From Hymenobacter caeli (GTDB lineage: Bacteria; Bacteroidota; Bacteroidia; Cytophagales; Hymenobacteraceae): 42,167 bases of DNA. Below are positions 7,101 through 14,187 of this stretch, one piece after another. The notes under the pieces were generated by a model. That model did not search any database and was not told the origin of the DNA. It saw nothing but the letters and a program-made list of their open reading frames with translations. The first letter of the stretch is position 1. Each line of letters opens with the position of its first letter. Location: the NCBI RefSeq assembly GCF_013294115.1, contig NZ_JABSNP010000030.1, positions 1 to 42,167 on the forward strand, read 5' to 3'. A program made the translations under genes and the position numbers.

Positions 7101-9663
7101 CTCGATGTACCTGACCACCCCCCGCACCGGGGCCCCCATCAAGCTGTACGCCAACGACGCCTACAGCTTCCGGGGCCGGGCGCTGCTCACGCCCAAGGGC
7201 ACGGGCGGCAACGGCCGCCTCGACGGGCCCCAGTCGTTTATCAAGTCGCCGGACTTCACCTTCAAAACCGACGGCTACAGCGGTCGCAAGGCCACGCTGA
7301 GCGTGAAATCGGCCGAGGTGAACAAGCCGGCCCTCACGGCCAACGAAGTCGCGTTTCAGTACGATTTGAAGAAGGGCTACGCCGATTTCACCCGCGAGCC
7401 CGACAGCAAGGCCAGCATCGACTTGCCGTACTCGCAGTTCAAAACCACGCTCAGCGGCGGGCGCTGGGACTTTAAGAAGAAGCTGGTGCAGCTGCGCGTG
7501 GCCCCCGGGGCCGACTCCACCGCGTCGTACTTCTACGCCACCGGCGAGGCCCAGCACGGGCTGAAGTTCCGGGCGGCCACCGGCGTGTACGACCTGGCCC
7601 ACTACCGGCTGCAGGCCGGCGGCGTGCCCTACGTGGCCGCCGCCGACGCCTGGATTGTGCCCGATTCGGGCCGGGTGGTCATCCTGGCCAATGCCCAGCT
7701 CAAAACCCTGCACAACGCCAAGGTGGTGCTCGACTCGCTGGCCAAGTTCCACCGCCTCTACAACGGCAACATCACCGTGGCGTCGCGCCTGGCCTTCTCG
7801 GGCGACGCCCTCTACAGCTTCAAAACGGCCACCGACTCGGTGGCCCTCCGGTTCACGAACTTCGCGAGCGACTCGGTGGCCTCCGTGGCCACGGCGCGGA
7901 AGGGCGGGGGCCTGTTCCGCAAAAAGGCTGCGGCTGGGGCCGGGGCCCCCGGCCCCGCGGGCGGGCTGGCCACCGTGGCCACTGCTTCGGTGCAAACCAA
8001 CGCCAAGTTTTCGTTGGCCCCGCGCATCGGCTACCGCGGCGACATGCAGCTGAATTCGCAGCGCCGGGGCCTGGCGTTCACGGGCGAGGTGCAGCTGCAG
8101 TTCGGGAAAAACTACGCCACCAGCGCCGGCTGGTTTCCGGTGAAGGACAGCATCGACCCCAAAAACGTGGTGCTGACGCTGCCCGACACCAAAGCCAAGG
8201 GCGAGAGCGAAGCCCCGATGCTGACGGGCCTGTTCCTGTCGGACCAGTCGAACAGCGTGTTTCCGCTGTTTGCGGCGGCGCTGCCCAACGAGGCCGACGT
8301 GCCGCTGTTCACCGTGGACGGCAAGCTGCGCTACGACGCCAAGCGGGGCCTGTTCACGATTTCGCGCAACGACCTGGCCGACCCCAACCGCTACGACGGG
8401 GCCGTGCTGACCTACAAGGACTCGACGGGTCAAATGGGCTTCCGGGGCCCGATGACGTTCATCAAGTCGAGCAAGGAGTACCGCATGGTGGGCAGCGGCG
8501 TGGGCGTGGCCAACCCCGACAGCGCCGCCTACCGCGTGGATGCGCTGCTGGGCCTCGACATGGTGATGCCCGCCAAGGCGCTCGAAGTGCTGGGCGCGGA
8601 GATGGTGAAGGTGACCAAAGGGTCGCCCGAGGCCCTCGACGGCTCGGCCAACGAACTGTACAAGCTGGGCGAATTTGTGGGCAGCAAGGGCATCGAAGCC
8701 TACGCGGGGACCAAGGGCCAGGCCATTTCGCTGGCCAAGCTCAGCCCCAAGCTGGCCCACACGCTGCTGCTGAGCCGCGTGAACCTGCGCTGGAACGCCA
8801 AGAAAAAGGCCTGGTACTCGGTGGGTAAAATCGGGGTGGCCGGCGTGGGCAAGCAAAGCCTGAACGCGCTGGTGGACGGCTACGTGGAAATCAAGCGCAG
8901 CAACTCGACCGACGAAGTAGAAATTTACCTCGAACCCGGCCCCCAGGACTGGTACTACTTCAAGTACGCCAACAACCTGCTGCTGACCAAGAGCCAGAGC
9001 GACGCCTACGACGGCGAAATCACGCGGGCCCAGAAGGGCGACTACAACACGGCCCTGAGTTACGGCGTGTTCCTGGGCGACTTCGGCGACGTGGACGGGT
9101 TCCGCAGCCGCTTCCAGCGCGACTACCTGGGCATGAGCGGCAAGCTGGCCGCCCGCGCCGCCGCGCCGTCCAAGCCCGACGAGCCGACCGTGGACACCGG
9201 CAAGAAGAAGAAAAAGAAGAAGGGCGACGACGCCTTCGGTACCGACGGCACCGAGGCCGCCGCCACCGCCGCGCCGGCCCCCGAGCCCAGCGGCAAGAAG
9301 AAGAAAAAGGCCAAGGACAACGACCCCTTCGGCAGCGGCGACCTGACCGAGGTCCCGCCCGCCGCTGACGCCCCGAAGAAGAAAAAGGACCAGGAGAAAG
9401 CCGCGGCGGCCACCGAAACGCCCGCCGAGGCCCCGGCGGCGGAGCCTTCGAAGAAGAAAAAGGGCCAGGAAGCCGCCGCCACGGAGGCTACCGACCCCGC
9501 CGCGGCCCCGCCCGCCGAGCAACCGTCCAAAAAGAAGAAGAAGGACAAGGAGGCCACCGCAGCCGACGCCGAGCCGGCCCCGGCCGACGCCCCCGTGGAC
9601 GAGGCCCCCAAGAAAAAGAAGAAGAAAAAGGGCAACGCCGACGACCCCTTCGGCGATTCTTAG
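4123..9663 (+). CDS. Giant secreted protein of unknown function with Lys-rich tail
   Basis: 1,846 residues. Signal peptide ~1-23 (ends AAAQA). Residues ~35-150 look alpha-helical. Residues ~195-235 are Ala/Lys/Pro-rich; ~236-268 hold three tryptophan repeats (SGWGDKDDGWGKADDGWGAP); a second Ala/Lys/Pro linker runs to ~300. A very long body (~310-1,660) alternates short beta-strand-like segments with Asp/Ser/Thr turns, resembling large beta-rich envelope proteins. Within it, ~626-670 reads like a winged helix (DIATDLSTAEGNLRSAM then LARDGYVQW and GNVTILPKGLHYV). The last ~185 residues carry six runs of four to seven lysines separated by Ala/Pro/Glu linkers, with DAFG/DPFG motifs, ending DDPFGDS. 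I do not recognise a named family. A strong terminator follows 20 bases after the stop. Confidence 0.9.
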   Translation: MRYFVVVAALAAVVVGGERAAAQAVPAAKAPPAAAPARGRLSSDPAQFMLDVQAMLASTNNAPAKAVGAQLQQLWGGGSFTAPQQARIVALSQAMLAKKFRPRPQFETFFRALIGGATTAKLGAAQLDQYLDVLGQTLDKEPAAETDKFLVSSSRFLNGGYLYRSGFNSLRAAGGTVSFAYSPVAAPVSTLEFGAAAPAKDEPLPAAKPVAKAAAKPAAKAAPKPVAKKKKSSSGWDTSDLWSSPAASSGWGDKDDGWGKADDGWGAPAKKKAPAKKAVAKAGAKAPAAAKPVATAPAEPAANPADFAPSTAGFEPTAGYDAYSPPPTRGAVLVVKDADLYLATAGDSVVLRQVSGTAVPGTSRFVGTGGQFAWTVKNNPVTAALSGFDFDLSKPEFTAQPVTLTYAAQLEAPVKGALSYRSVRRKPGATDTGYPRFISLTNDARLKNLGGDISYRGGVSLAGERLLSAALDGSLATLTVSEGGQRKFRAASRAYVLSDSVVTAGRAAVAIYEGQDSLTHPGVQVRYLRAKQQLRLSREDGLYKNTPFNDSYHKLEIRSEQLTWDLHQPSIDFAVLTAKNQQTADFESQAFYTDARYQQIKSINRLHPLQMLVGYSQAHANARTLNVADIATDLSTAEGNLRSAMAGLARDGYVQWNGQTGNVTILPKGLHYVAAARDRKDYDHLAIKSLSGAGRNATLNLATNELLIRGVDRFNFTDDSLAVYVRPDSSVVRVQKNRNIKFSGTVVAAAMRFKGKEFAFDYDGFYVDMAKIDSMVIRSQPKQVAGKRNNGKHFDFALTNKGKVSSGRLFLNDPQNKSGRKKKPNFPAFDSKTGASVFFGKQDVLGGAYDSTMVFDIPPFRLDSLNSLGQTATGFDGTFRSGGIIPDIKTKLTAQPDGSLGFVYDVPKDGFPLYKGKGRVFNKVKLDSRGLQADGTVKYQSGTFTSDRFTFYRDSVVTEGKTGELAARNAGGVNSPRMALPPGYLMNWVVQADSMYLTTPRTGAPIKLYANDAYSFRGRALLTPKGTGGNGRLDGPQSFIKSPDFTFKTDGYSGRKATLSVKSAEVNKPALTANEVAFQYDLKKGYADFTREPDSKASIDLPYSQFKTTLSGGRWDFKKKLVQLRVAPGADSTASYFYATGEAQHGLKFRAATGVYDLAHYRLQAGGVPYVAAADAWIVPDSGRVVILANAQLKTLHNAKVVLDSLAKFHRLYNGNITVASRLAFSGDALYSFKTATDSVALRFTNFASDSVASVATARKGGGLFRKKAAAGAGAPGPAGGLATVATASVQTNAKFSLAPRIGYRGDMQLNSQRRGLAFTGEVQLQFGKNYATSAGWFPVKDSIDPKNVVLTLPDTKAKGESEAPMLTGLFLSDQSNSVFPLFAAALPNEADVPLFTVDGKLRYDAKRGLFTISRNDLADPNRYDGAVLTYKDSTGQMGFRGPMTFIKSSKEYRMVGSGVGVANPDSAAYRVDALLGLDMVMPAKALEVLGAEMVKVTKGSPEALDGSANELYKLGEFVGSKGIEAYAGTKGQAISLAKLSPKLAHTLLLSRVNLRWNAKKKAWYSVGKIGVAGVGKQSLNALVDGYVEIKRSNSTDEVEIYLEPGPQDWYYFKYANNLLLTKSQSDAYDGEITRAQKGDYNTALSYGVFLGDFGDVDGFRSRFQRDYLGMSGKLAARAAAPSKPDEPTVDTGKKKKKKKGDDAFGTDGTEAAATAAPAPEPSGKKKKKAKDNDPFGSGDLTEVPPAADAPKKKKDQEKAAAATETPAEAPAAEPSKKKKGQEAAATEATDPAAAPPAEQPSKKKKKDKEATAADAEPAPADAPVDEAPKKKKKKKGNADDPFGDS

Positions 9664-9683
9664 CCGCCCACGGGCCCCCCGGG

Positions 9684-9716
9684 AAAAGGCCCCGCTGCCC
9701 GGCAGCGGGGCCTTTT
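9684..9716 (+). terminator. Intrinsic terminator of the giant gene
   Basis: A perfect stem pairs 9688-9699 (GGCCCCGCTGCC) with 9701-9712, extended by A4 at 9684-9687 with the T-run starting at 9713. In practice the loop opens to a few bases around 9700. Confidence 0.9.
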
Positions 9717-9747
9717 TTGGGCCCGGTGGGCGGCCCGGGCCCCGGCG

Positions 9748-9755
9748 TACCTTTG
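9748..9755 (+). promoter_or_regulatory. -7 element for plsY, near-leaderless
   Basis: TACCTTTG ends seven bases before the plsY ATG at 9763, so the transcript would start at or just before the start codon. A GGCCCGGGCC palindrome lies just upstream (about 9732-9741). Confidence 0.65.
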
Positions 9756-9762
9756 CCCGGCT

Positions 9763-10413
9763 ATGAACATTCTTTTGCTGCTGCTGGCGCTGCTGGCGGC
9801 GTATTTGCTCGGTTCCATCCCCACGGCGCTGTGGGTGGGCCGCCGTTTTTTTGGCCTGGCCGACATCCGGCAGCACGGTTCCGGCAACGCCGGGGCCACC
9901 AACACGTTCCGGGTGCTGGGCAAAAAAGCCGGCTCGTTCGTGTTGCTGGTCGATGCCTTCAAGGGGTTTGCGGCGGCTTACTTTTTGCCCAACGCCCTGC
10001 TGAACGCCGGGGCCCTGGAGCCCCAGAATCTGTTTTACGTGCGGCTGGCCTGCGGCGTGCTGGCGGTGGTGGGACACATCTACCCGGTGTGGGCGCAGTT
10101 TCGGGGCGGCAAGGGCGTGGCCACCATCGTGGGCATGATGCTGGCCATTGCGCCGGCCACGGTGGGCGTGTGCATCCTGGTGTTCCTGGCCGTGCTGGCC
10201 CTCAGCCGCTACGTGTCCCTGTCGTCGATGACGGCGGGCGTGGCTTTCGCGCTGCTCCAGCTGCTGCCCTGGAAGCCCTTCCGGCCCGATATTCCGCTGC
10301 AAGTCTGGTGCGGCTTTGCGTTGGCGGCCATGCTCGTCTACACCCACCGCGCCAACATCGGGCGGCTGCGGGCCGGTACCGAAAGCCGCGTGCCCCTGCC
10401 CTGGGCCCGGTAA
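9763..10413 (+). CDS. plsY: Acyl-phosphate:glycerol-3-phosphate acyltransferase
   Basis: 216 residues, normal for PlsY. This integral membrane enzyme transfers the acyl group of acyl phosphate to glycerol 3-phosphate, the first step of phospholipid synthesis. The three family motifs are visible: YLLGSIPTALWVG (~residue 20), RQHGSGNAGATNTFRVLG (~37-55), and GHIYPVWAQFRGGKGVATIVG (~104-125). About five to six membrane segments are evident. It is followed by a GNAT gene 61 bases later in the same direction. Confidence 0.96.
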   Translation: MNILLLLLALLAAYLLGSIPTALWVGRRFFGLADIRQHGSGNAGATNTFRVLGKKAGSFVLLVDAFKGFAAAYFLPNALLNAGALEPQNLFYVRLACGVLAVVGHIYPVWAQFRGGKGVATIVGMMLAIAPATVGVCILVFLAVLALSRYVSLSSMTAGVAFALLQLLPWKPFRPDIPLQVWCGFALAAMLVYTHRANIGRLRAGTESRVPLPWAR

Positions 10414-10474
10414 CGGCTACCTAACGCCCACCGCTTAGCCTGCGCTTCCCGCCCCTCCTTATCCCCTTTTCCGC

Positions 10475-11029
10475 ATGGAGCCTTTCCCCCGCCTCGAAAC
10501 CCCGCGGCTGGTGCTGCGGGCGCTGGCCGAGGCCGACGTGCCGTGCATCGTGGCGCTGGCCAGCGACCACGCCGTGGCCCGCAACACGCTCAACATGCCC
10601 CACCCGTACCACCCCGACGATGCCCACAACTGGCTGCGCGTCACGCGGAAAGCGCACCGGCAGGGCGAAGACGTCACGTTTGCCGTCGAGCTGAAGGCCA
10701 CCGGCGAGTTCATCGGCGGCATCGGCCTCAAAATTGAGCCGCGCTTCGACCGGGCCGAGGCCGGCTACTGGCTGGGCGTGCCCTACTGGAACCAGGGCCT
10801 GATGACCGAAGCCCTGGCCGCCGTGCTGCGCTACGGGTTCGAGGGGCTGGGACTGAACAAGATTTTGGCCACCCACACCACTCAAAACCCGGGCTCGGGG
10901 GCCGTGATGCGGAAAAACGGCATGGTGCAGGAAGGCGAATTGGTGGCCCACGTGAAGCGCGACGGCCAATACTACGACCTGGCCCAGTACCGCCTTACCC
11001 GGCACGAGTACGCGCAACGCGCGGGCTAA
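10475..11029 (+). CDS. GNAT-family N-acetyltransferase (RimJ/RimL type)
   Basis: 184 residues. The RimJ/RimL-type start PRLVLRALAEADVPCIVALA is followed by the beta-sheet core, GYWLGVPYWNQGLMTEALAA (~residues 90-110, the acetyl-CoA approach region) and NKILATHTTQNPGSGAVMRKNGM, which is typical for this branch. It uses acetyl-CoA to acetylate an amine; substrates in this branch are protein N-termini, aminoglycosides or small molecules and cannot be told from sequence. It may be co-transcribed with plsY. Confidence 0.9.
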   Translation: MEPFPRLETPRLVLRALAEADVPCIVALASDHAVARNTLNMPHPYHPDDAHNWLRVTRKAHRQGEDVTFAVELKATGEFIGGIGLKIEPRFDRAEAGYWLGVPYWNQGLMTEALAAVLRYGFEGLGLNKILATHTTQNPGSGAVMRKNGMVQEGELVAHVKRDGQYYDLAQYRLTRHEYAQRAG

Positions 11030-11039
11030 TTCCAGGTCT

Positions 11040-11072
11040 TTGGCCCGCGGCCAACGGCGACAACTACTTTTG
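11040..11072 (+). promoter_or_regulatory. Promoter for the M20 dipeptidase gene
   Basis: A TTG at 11040-11042 and TACTTTTG at 11065-11072 are separated by 22 bases, one longer than usual. The -7 element lies 46 bases before the ATG at 11119. Confidence 0.5.
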
Positions 11073-11118
11073 CGCAGTTTTCGCCGCTTTAATACTTTCT
11101 ATCCGGCTACCCTAATCT

Positions 11119-12495
11119 ATGACGACACCTTACCTCGCCGATAACCAGCCGCGCTTTCTGGAAGAGTTACTCGACTGGCTGCGCATTCCCAGCGTATCCG
11201 CCGACCCCAAGTTCCAGGGCGACGTGCGCCGGGCCGCCGAATACCTCCAGGCCCGCCTGGCCGAAGCCGGCGTGCAAAACCTGGCGCTGTGCGAAACCGC
11301 CGGCCACCCCATCGTGTACGGCGACTACCTCGCCGCGGGCCCCGGCAAGCCCACGGTGCTCGTGTACGGCCACTACGACGTGCAGCCCGCCGACCCCTAC
11401 GAGCTGTGGACCTCGCCGCCGTTCGAGCCGGTCATCAAAGACGGCAACATTTACGCCCGGGGGGCCTGCGACGACAAAGGCCAGGTGTACATGCACGTCA
11501 AAGCGTTCGAGCTGATGATGCGCGACGGCCAGGGCGGCGTGCCGTGCAACATCAAGTTCATGTTCGAGGGCGAAGAAGAAATCGGCTCCAACAACCTGGG
11601 CCTGTTCGTGCAGGCCAACAAGGAAAAGCTGAAAGCCGACGTCATCCTGCTTTCCGACACCGGCATCCTGGCCAACGACGTGCCCAGCATCGAGGTAGGC
11701 CTGCGCGGCCTCAGCTACCACGAAGTGGAGGTGACGGGCCCCAACCGCGACCTGCACTCGGGCCTCTACGGCGGGGCCGTGCAAAACCCCATCAACGCCC
11801 TGTGCCAGATGATTGCCAGCCTGCACGACCAGCACGGCCACATCACCATCCCCGGCTTCTACGATAACGTGGAAGAGCTGAGCACGGCCGCCCGCGCCGA
11901 GCTGGCCAAAGCCCCCTTCAGCGACGCTGAGTTTGAGGCCAGCATCGGCCTGCCTGCCTCCTACGGCGAGGCCGGTTACAGCACGCCGGAGCGCACCAGC
12001 ATCCGGCCCACGCTCGACGTGAACGGCATTTGGGGCGGCTACATTGGCGAAGGGGCCAAAACGGTCATCGCCTCCAAAGCCTTCGCCAAAATCTCGATGC
12101 GCCTCGTGCCCAACCAGACCAGCGACGAAATCACGGCCCTGTTCCAGCAGCACTTCGAGCGCATCGCCCCGGCCGGCGTCACGGTGCAGGTGCGGCCCCA
12201 CCACGGCGGCGAGCCCGTCGTCACGCCCACCGACTCGGCCGCCTACCAAGCCGCCGCCGATGCGATGGAAACCACCTTCGGCAAGCGCCCGGTGCCCACG
12301 CGCGGCGGCGGCTCCATCCCCATCGTGGCCATGTTCAAGTCCGAGCTGGGCATCGATTCGGTGCTGCTTGGCTTCGGCCTCGATTCTGACGCCATCCACT
12401 CGCCCAACGAGCACTTCGGGGTGTTCAACTTCCTGAAGGGCATCGAAACCATCCCGCACTTCTACCGCAACTACGCCGCGGCCGAAACCCGGTAG
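11119..12495 (+). CDS. M20-family metallodipeptidase
   Basis: 458 residues, typical of the CNDP-like M20 dipeptidases. Zinc ligands and catalytic residues are visible: YGHYDVQPADPYELW (His and catalytic Asp, ~residue 83-97), ARGACDDKGQV (~115, bridging Asp), FEGEEEIGS (~151-160, catalytic Glu and metal Glu), then DTG for the next metal Asp. The lid/dimerisation domain contains HSGLYGGAVQNP, and the C-terminal part carries RGGGSIPI and DAIHSPNEHF with the last histidine ligand. No signal peptide, so cytoplasmic hydrolysis of dipeptides is likely. It converges with the barrel gene at 12652, separated by a long palindrome. Confidence 0.95.
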   Translation: MTTPYLADNQPRFLEELLDWLRIPSVSADPKFQGDVRRAAEYLQARLAEAGVQNLALCETAGHPIVYGDYLAAGPGKPTVLVYGHYDVQPADPYELWTSPPFEPVIKDGNIYARGACDDKGQVYMHVKAFELMMRDGQGGVPCNIKFMFEGEEEIGSNNLGLFVQANKEKLKADVILLSDTGILANDVPSIEVGLRGLSYHEVEVTGPNRDLHSGLYGGAVQNPINALCQMIASLHDQHGHITIPGFYDNVEELSTAARAELAKAPFSDAEFEASIGLPASYGEAGYSTPERTSIRPTLDVNGIWGGYIGEGAKTVIASKAFAKISMRLVPNQTSDEITALFQQHFERIAPAGVTVQVRPHHGGEPVVTPTDSAAYQAAADAMETTFGKRPVPTRGGGSIPIVAMFKSELGIDSVLLGFGLDSDAIHSPNEHFGVFNFLKGIETIPHFYRNYAAAETR

Positions 12496-12572
12496 CCCCG
12501 GCTTTTCAGCTGTCAAATGGCCTGCTTGAACAGCCTCCGATGGACTTCAGGAACGTAAAGGTGCGCCTTTGT

Positions 12573-12648
12573 GCCGGAGTTGCTGATAAGCTAAAAATCC
12601 CGCCGGCTACGCGGCCGGCGGGATTTTTAGCTTATCAGCAACTCCGGC
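12573..12648. terminator. 34-bp perfect palindrome, bidirectional terminator
   Basis: Left arm 12573-12606 and right arm 12615-12648 are perfectly complementary over 34 bases around an 8-base loop (12607-12614). Inside the arms an A5 tract and a T5 tract flank the GC-rich core, so it can act as an intrinsic terminator in both directions between the convergent M20 and barrel genes. The outer 19 bases of pairing go beyond what termination needs. Confidence 0.9.
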
Positions 12649-12651
12649 GGC

Positions 12652-13257
12652 TTAATTGAAAGAGTACGTGGCGTACAGCTGGAAAGCGCTGTTGCGGGCC
12701 CGCGGCTGCACCGTGACGTTGCCCACCGTGGACGAGTTGGGGAAGTTGGTGAACGCCCCGTTGTAGCGCAGCCCGAGGCCCAGGCCGTGCTTCAATTGGT
12801 AGCCCAGGCCGAGCAGATAGCCGAAGTCAACGCTTTTGTAGGCGTCCTTCACGTCCACCGACGCGCTGCCGGCCTCTGCCTTGGCGGCCACCAAAAAGCC
12901 CACTTGGGGCCCTGCCTCGAAGAAAAAGCCGTCGGTGTTGACGTGGAACGCCAGCGGTACGTCGATATAGTGCAGGCGGGTGCCGTAGTCGCTGTTGCCG
13001 TTCACTTTGGCTCCTTTCTGCGAGTACAGGATTTCGGGTTGGAAGGCCACCAAGCGCGTAAGGCCAACGTTGGCAAACCCACCGGCGTGGAAGCCGAAGC
13101 GGCCGGTGTAGCCGTTCACGTCGGCCCCCACGAAGTCGGTGAGCGATACGCCGGCCTTGAGGCCCAGCGATACGTTGCCGCCGCGCCCCCGGTACTGCGC
13201 CTGGGCGGCGCTGGCCAGGCCCAGCAACAGGGCAAGGGTAAAAATTGGTTTTTGCAT
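12652..13257 (-). CDS. Outer-membrane beta-barrel protein (PorT-like)
   Basis: 201 residues from ATG 13257 (MQKPIFTLALLLGLASAAQAQ, a clean signal peptide); the ATG seven codons upstream would spoil the signal peptide. The mature part has the eight-strand pattern of small Bacteroidota barrels: LGLKAGVSLTDF, GFHAGGFANVGL, VAFQPEILYSQKGAKV, LHYIDVPLAFHV, FFFEAGPQVGFLV, VDFGYLLGLGYQL, GLGLRYNGAF, and a terminal aromatic strand FQLYATYSFN. It is the most GC-rich of three tandem paralogues here. The role of these barrels is unknown; they sit in the outer membrane. Confidence 0.9.
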   Translation of the reverse strand: MQKPIFTLALLLGLASAAQAQYRGRGGNVSLGLKAGVSLTDFVGADVNGYTGRFGFHAGGFANVGLTRLVAFQPEILYSQKGAKVNGNSDYGTRLHYIDVPLAFHVNTDGFFFEAGPQVGFLVAAKAEAGSASVDVKDAYKSVDFGYLLGLGYQLKHGLGLGLRYNGAFTNFPNSSTVGNVTVQPRARNSAFQLYATYSFN

Positions 13258-13282
13258 AGGAATAAACGGAATGAGCAAGCCG

Positions 13283-13290
13283 CAAAAGTA
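13283..13290 (-). promoter_or_regulatory. -7 element for the first barrel gene
   Basis: The minus strand reads TACTTTTG, 25 bases before the ATG at 13257. A TTTG at 13317-13314 lies about 23 bases upstream, a little too far. Confidence 0.55.
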
Positions 13291-13313
13291 GCCAGCTAAG
13301 CGTTGCCTGGTGG

Positions 13314-13348
13314 CAAAAAGCCCGGCTTCCGCAAGAAAGCCGGGCTTT
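13314..13348 (-). terminator. Terminator of the second barrel gene
   Basis: On the minus strand AAAGCCCGGCTT pairs with AAGCCGGGCTTT (13337-13348 with 13318-13329) and is followed by a T-run. It lies just after the stop of the barrel gene ending at 13367. Confidence 0.85.
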
Positions 13349-13366
13349 GTAAACCTTTGCCGGGGT

Positions 13367-13984
13367 TTATTTGCCGCCGAACATATAAGTCAGGTACAAT
13401 TGGAACGCGCTGTTATGCAAGGCGCTATTGCTGTTGTTGTCCTTATCGATGTTGGTAAATCCTCCGTTGTAGCGCAGACCAACGCCGGGACCGGCAGGCA
13501 TCTGATATCCTAAGCCCGCCGCATAGCCAAAATCAACGGTTTTGATAGATGATTTAACGTCCTGCGTGTCAGATTGGCCGTTATACTCCGACTTTTGTTT
13601 AGCGGCAACCAAAAAACCGATTTGGGGCCCTAACTCAAAAAATAGGCCTCCCGCGTTGATGTGAGCCAAGACCGGAACATCGATGTAGTGCAGAGTAGAG
13701 GTTATCGTAGCATCTGGCCCTGACCCAAGGGAGCGCTCAGTGACCTTAGTGCCTTTCATCGAGTACAACAATTCGGGTTGGATGGAGAAAACGTCATTGA
13801 CCCCGAAGTTGGCTACGAAACCGCCGTTGAATCCGAATTTATTCTTTGTGTCAACACCATCGGTGCCTTTGCCGGTGAAGTTAGTGAGCGAGGCCCCGGC
13901 CTTGATGCCAAACGAGGCGCTCTGAGCATTAGCAGCTACGGCGGCGCCAGTAACTAATGCAAACGATAGAATAACTTTTTTCAT
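13367..13984 (-). CDS. Outer-membrane beta-barrel protein (PorT-like), paralogue 2
   Basis: 205 residues with signal peptide MKKVILSFALVTGAAVAANAQ. It shares with its neighbours the order KAGASLTNFTG, GFNGGFVANFG, FSIQPELLYSMKGTKV, LHYIDVPVLAHI, LFFELGPQIGFLVAAKQ, VDFGYAAGLGYQM, GVGLRYNGGF and the C-terminal FQLYLTYMF strand. It is clearly a paralogue of the genes on each side. Its base composition is more AT-rich than the surrounding genome. It has its own promoter and terminator. Confidence 0.9.
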   Translation of the reverse strand: MKKVILSFALVTGAAVAANAQSASFGIKAGASLTNFTGKGTDGVDTKNKFGFNGGFVANFGVNDVFSIQPELLYSMKGTKVTERSLGSGPDATITSTLHYIDVPVLAHINAGGLFFELGPQIGFLVAAKQKSEYNGQSDTQDVKSSIKTVDFGYAAGLGYQMPAGPGVGLRYNGGFTNIDKDNNSNSALHNSAFQLYLTYMFGGK

Positions 13985-14017
13985 ACTATTTTGTGTGTGG
14001 AAATGGTGAATACTTCA

Positions 14018-14046
14018 CAAAAGTACACCTGAATATTTTTGTGCAA
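14018..14046 (-). promoter_or_regulatory. Promoter of the second barrel gene
   Basis: The minus strand has TTG (14046-14044), 18 bases, then TACTTTTG (14025-14018), close to the Bacteroidota consensus. The -7 element is 33 bases before the ATG at 13984. Confidence 0.65.
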
Positions 14047-14130
14047 CTGGTTAGAAACATTTTTTTAATTAAAATATTTTTATTCTTGTGAATCAAAATT
14101 AATTATTGATGATTATTTGTCAATAAACAC

Positions 14131-14164
14131 AAAAAAGTCCGTTCCTTGTTAGAGGAACGGACTT
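14131..14164 (-). terminator. Terminator of the third barrel gene
   Basis: The minus strand AAGTCCGTTCC (14164-14154) pairs with GGAACGGACTT (14145-14135), followed by a T-run to 14131. Confidence 0.88.
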
Positions 14165-14187
14165 GCAATTCTGGAAACAACTCAGAC

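Noticed and set aside
9170..9660. Poly-lysine tail as a frameshifted or misassembled region
   Set aside because: The frame stays open with balanced Ala/Pro/Glu linkers, a final DDPFGDS and a terminator directly after the stop.
6724..10347. 1,207-residue open frame on the minus strand
   Set aside because: It crosses a terminator and covers parts of two plus-strand genes. It is a composition effect, not a gene.
11167..12516. 449-residue minus-strand frame opposite the M20 gene
   Set aside because: It covers a gene with every catalytic motif on the plus strand and shows shadow composition.
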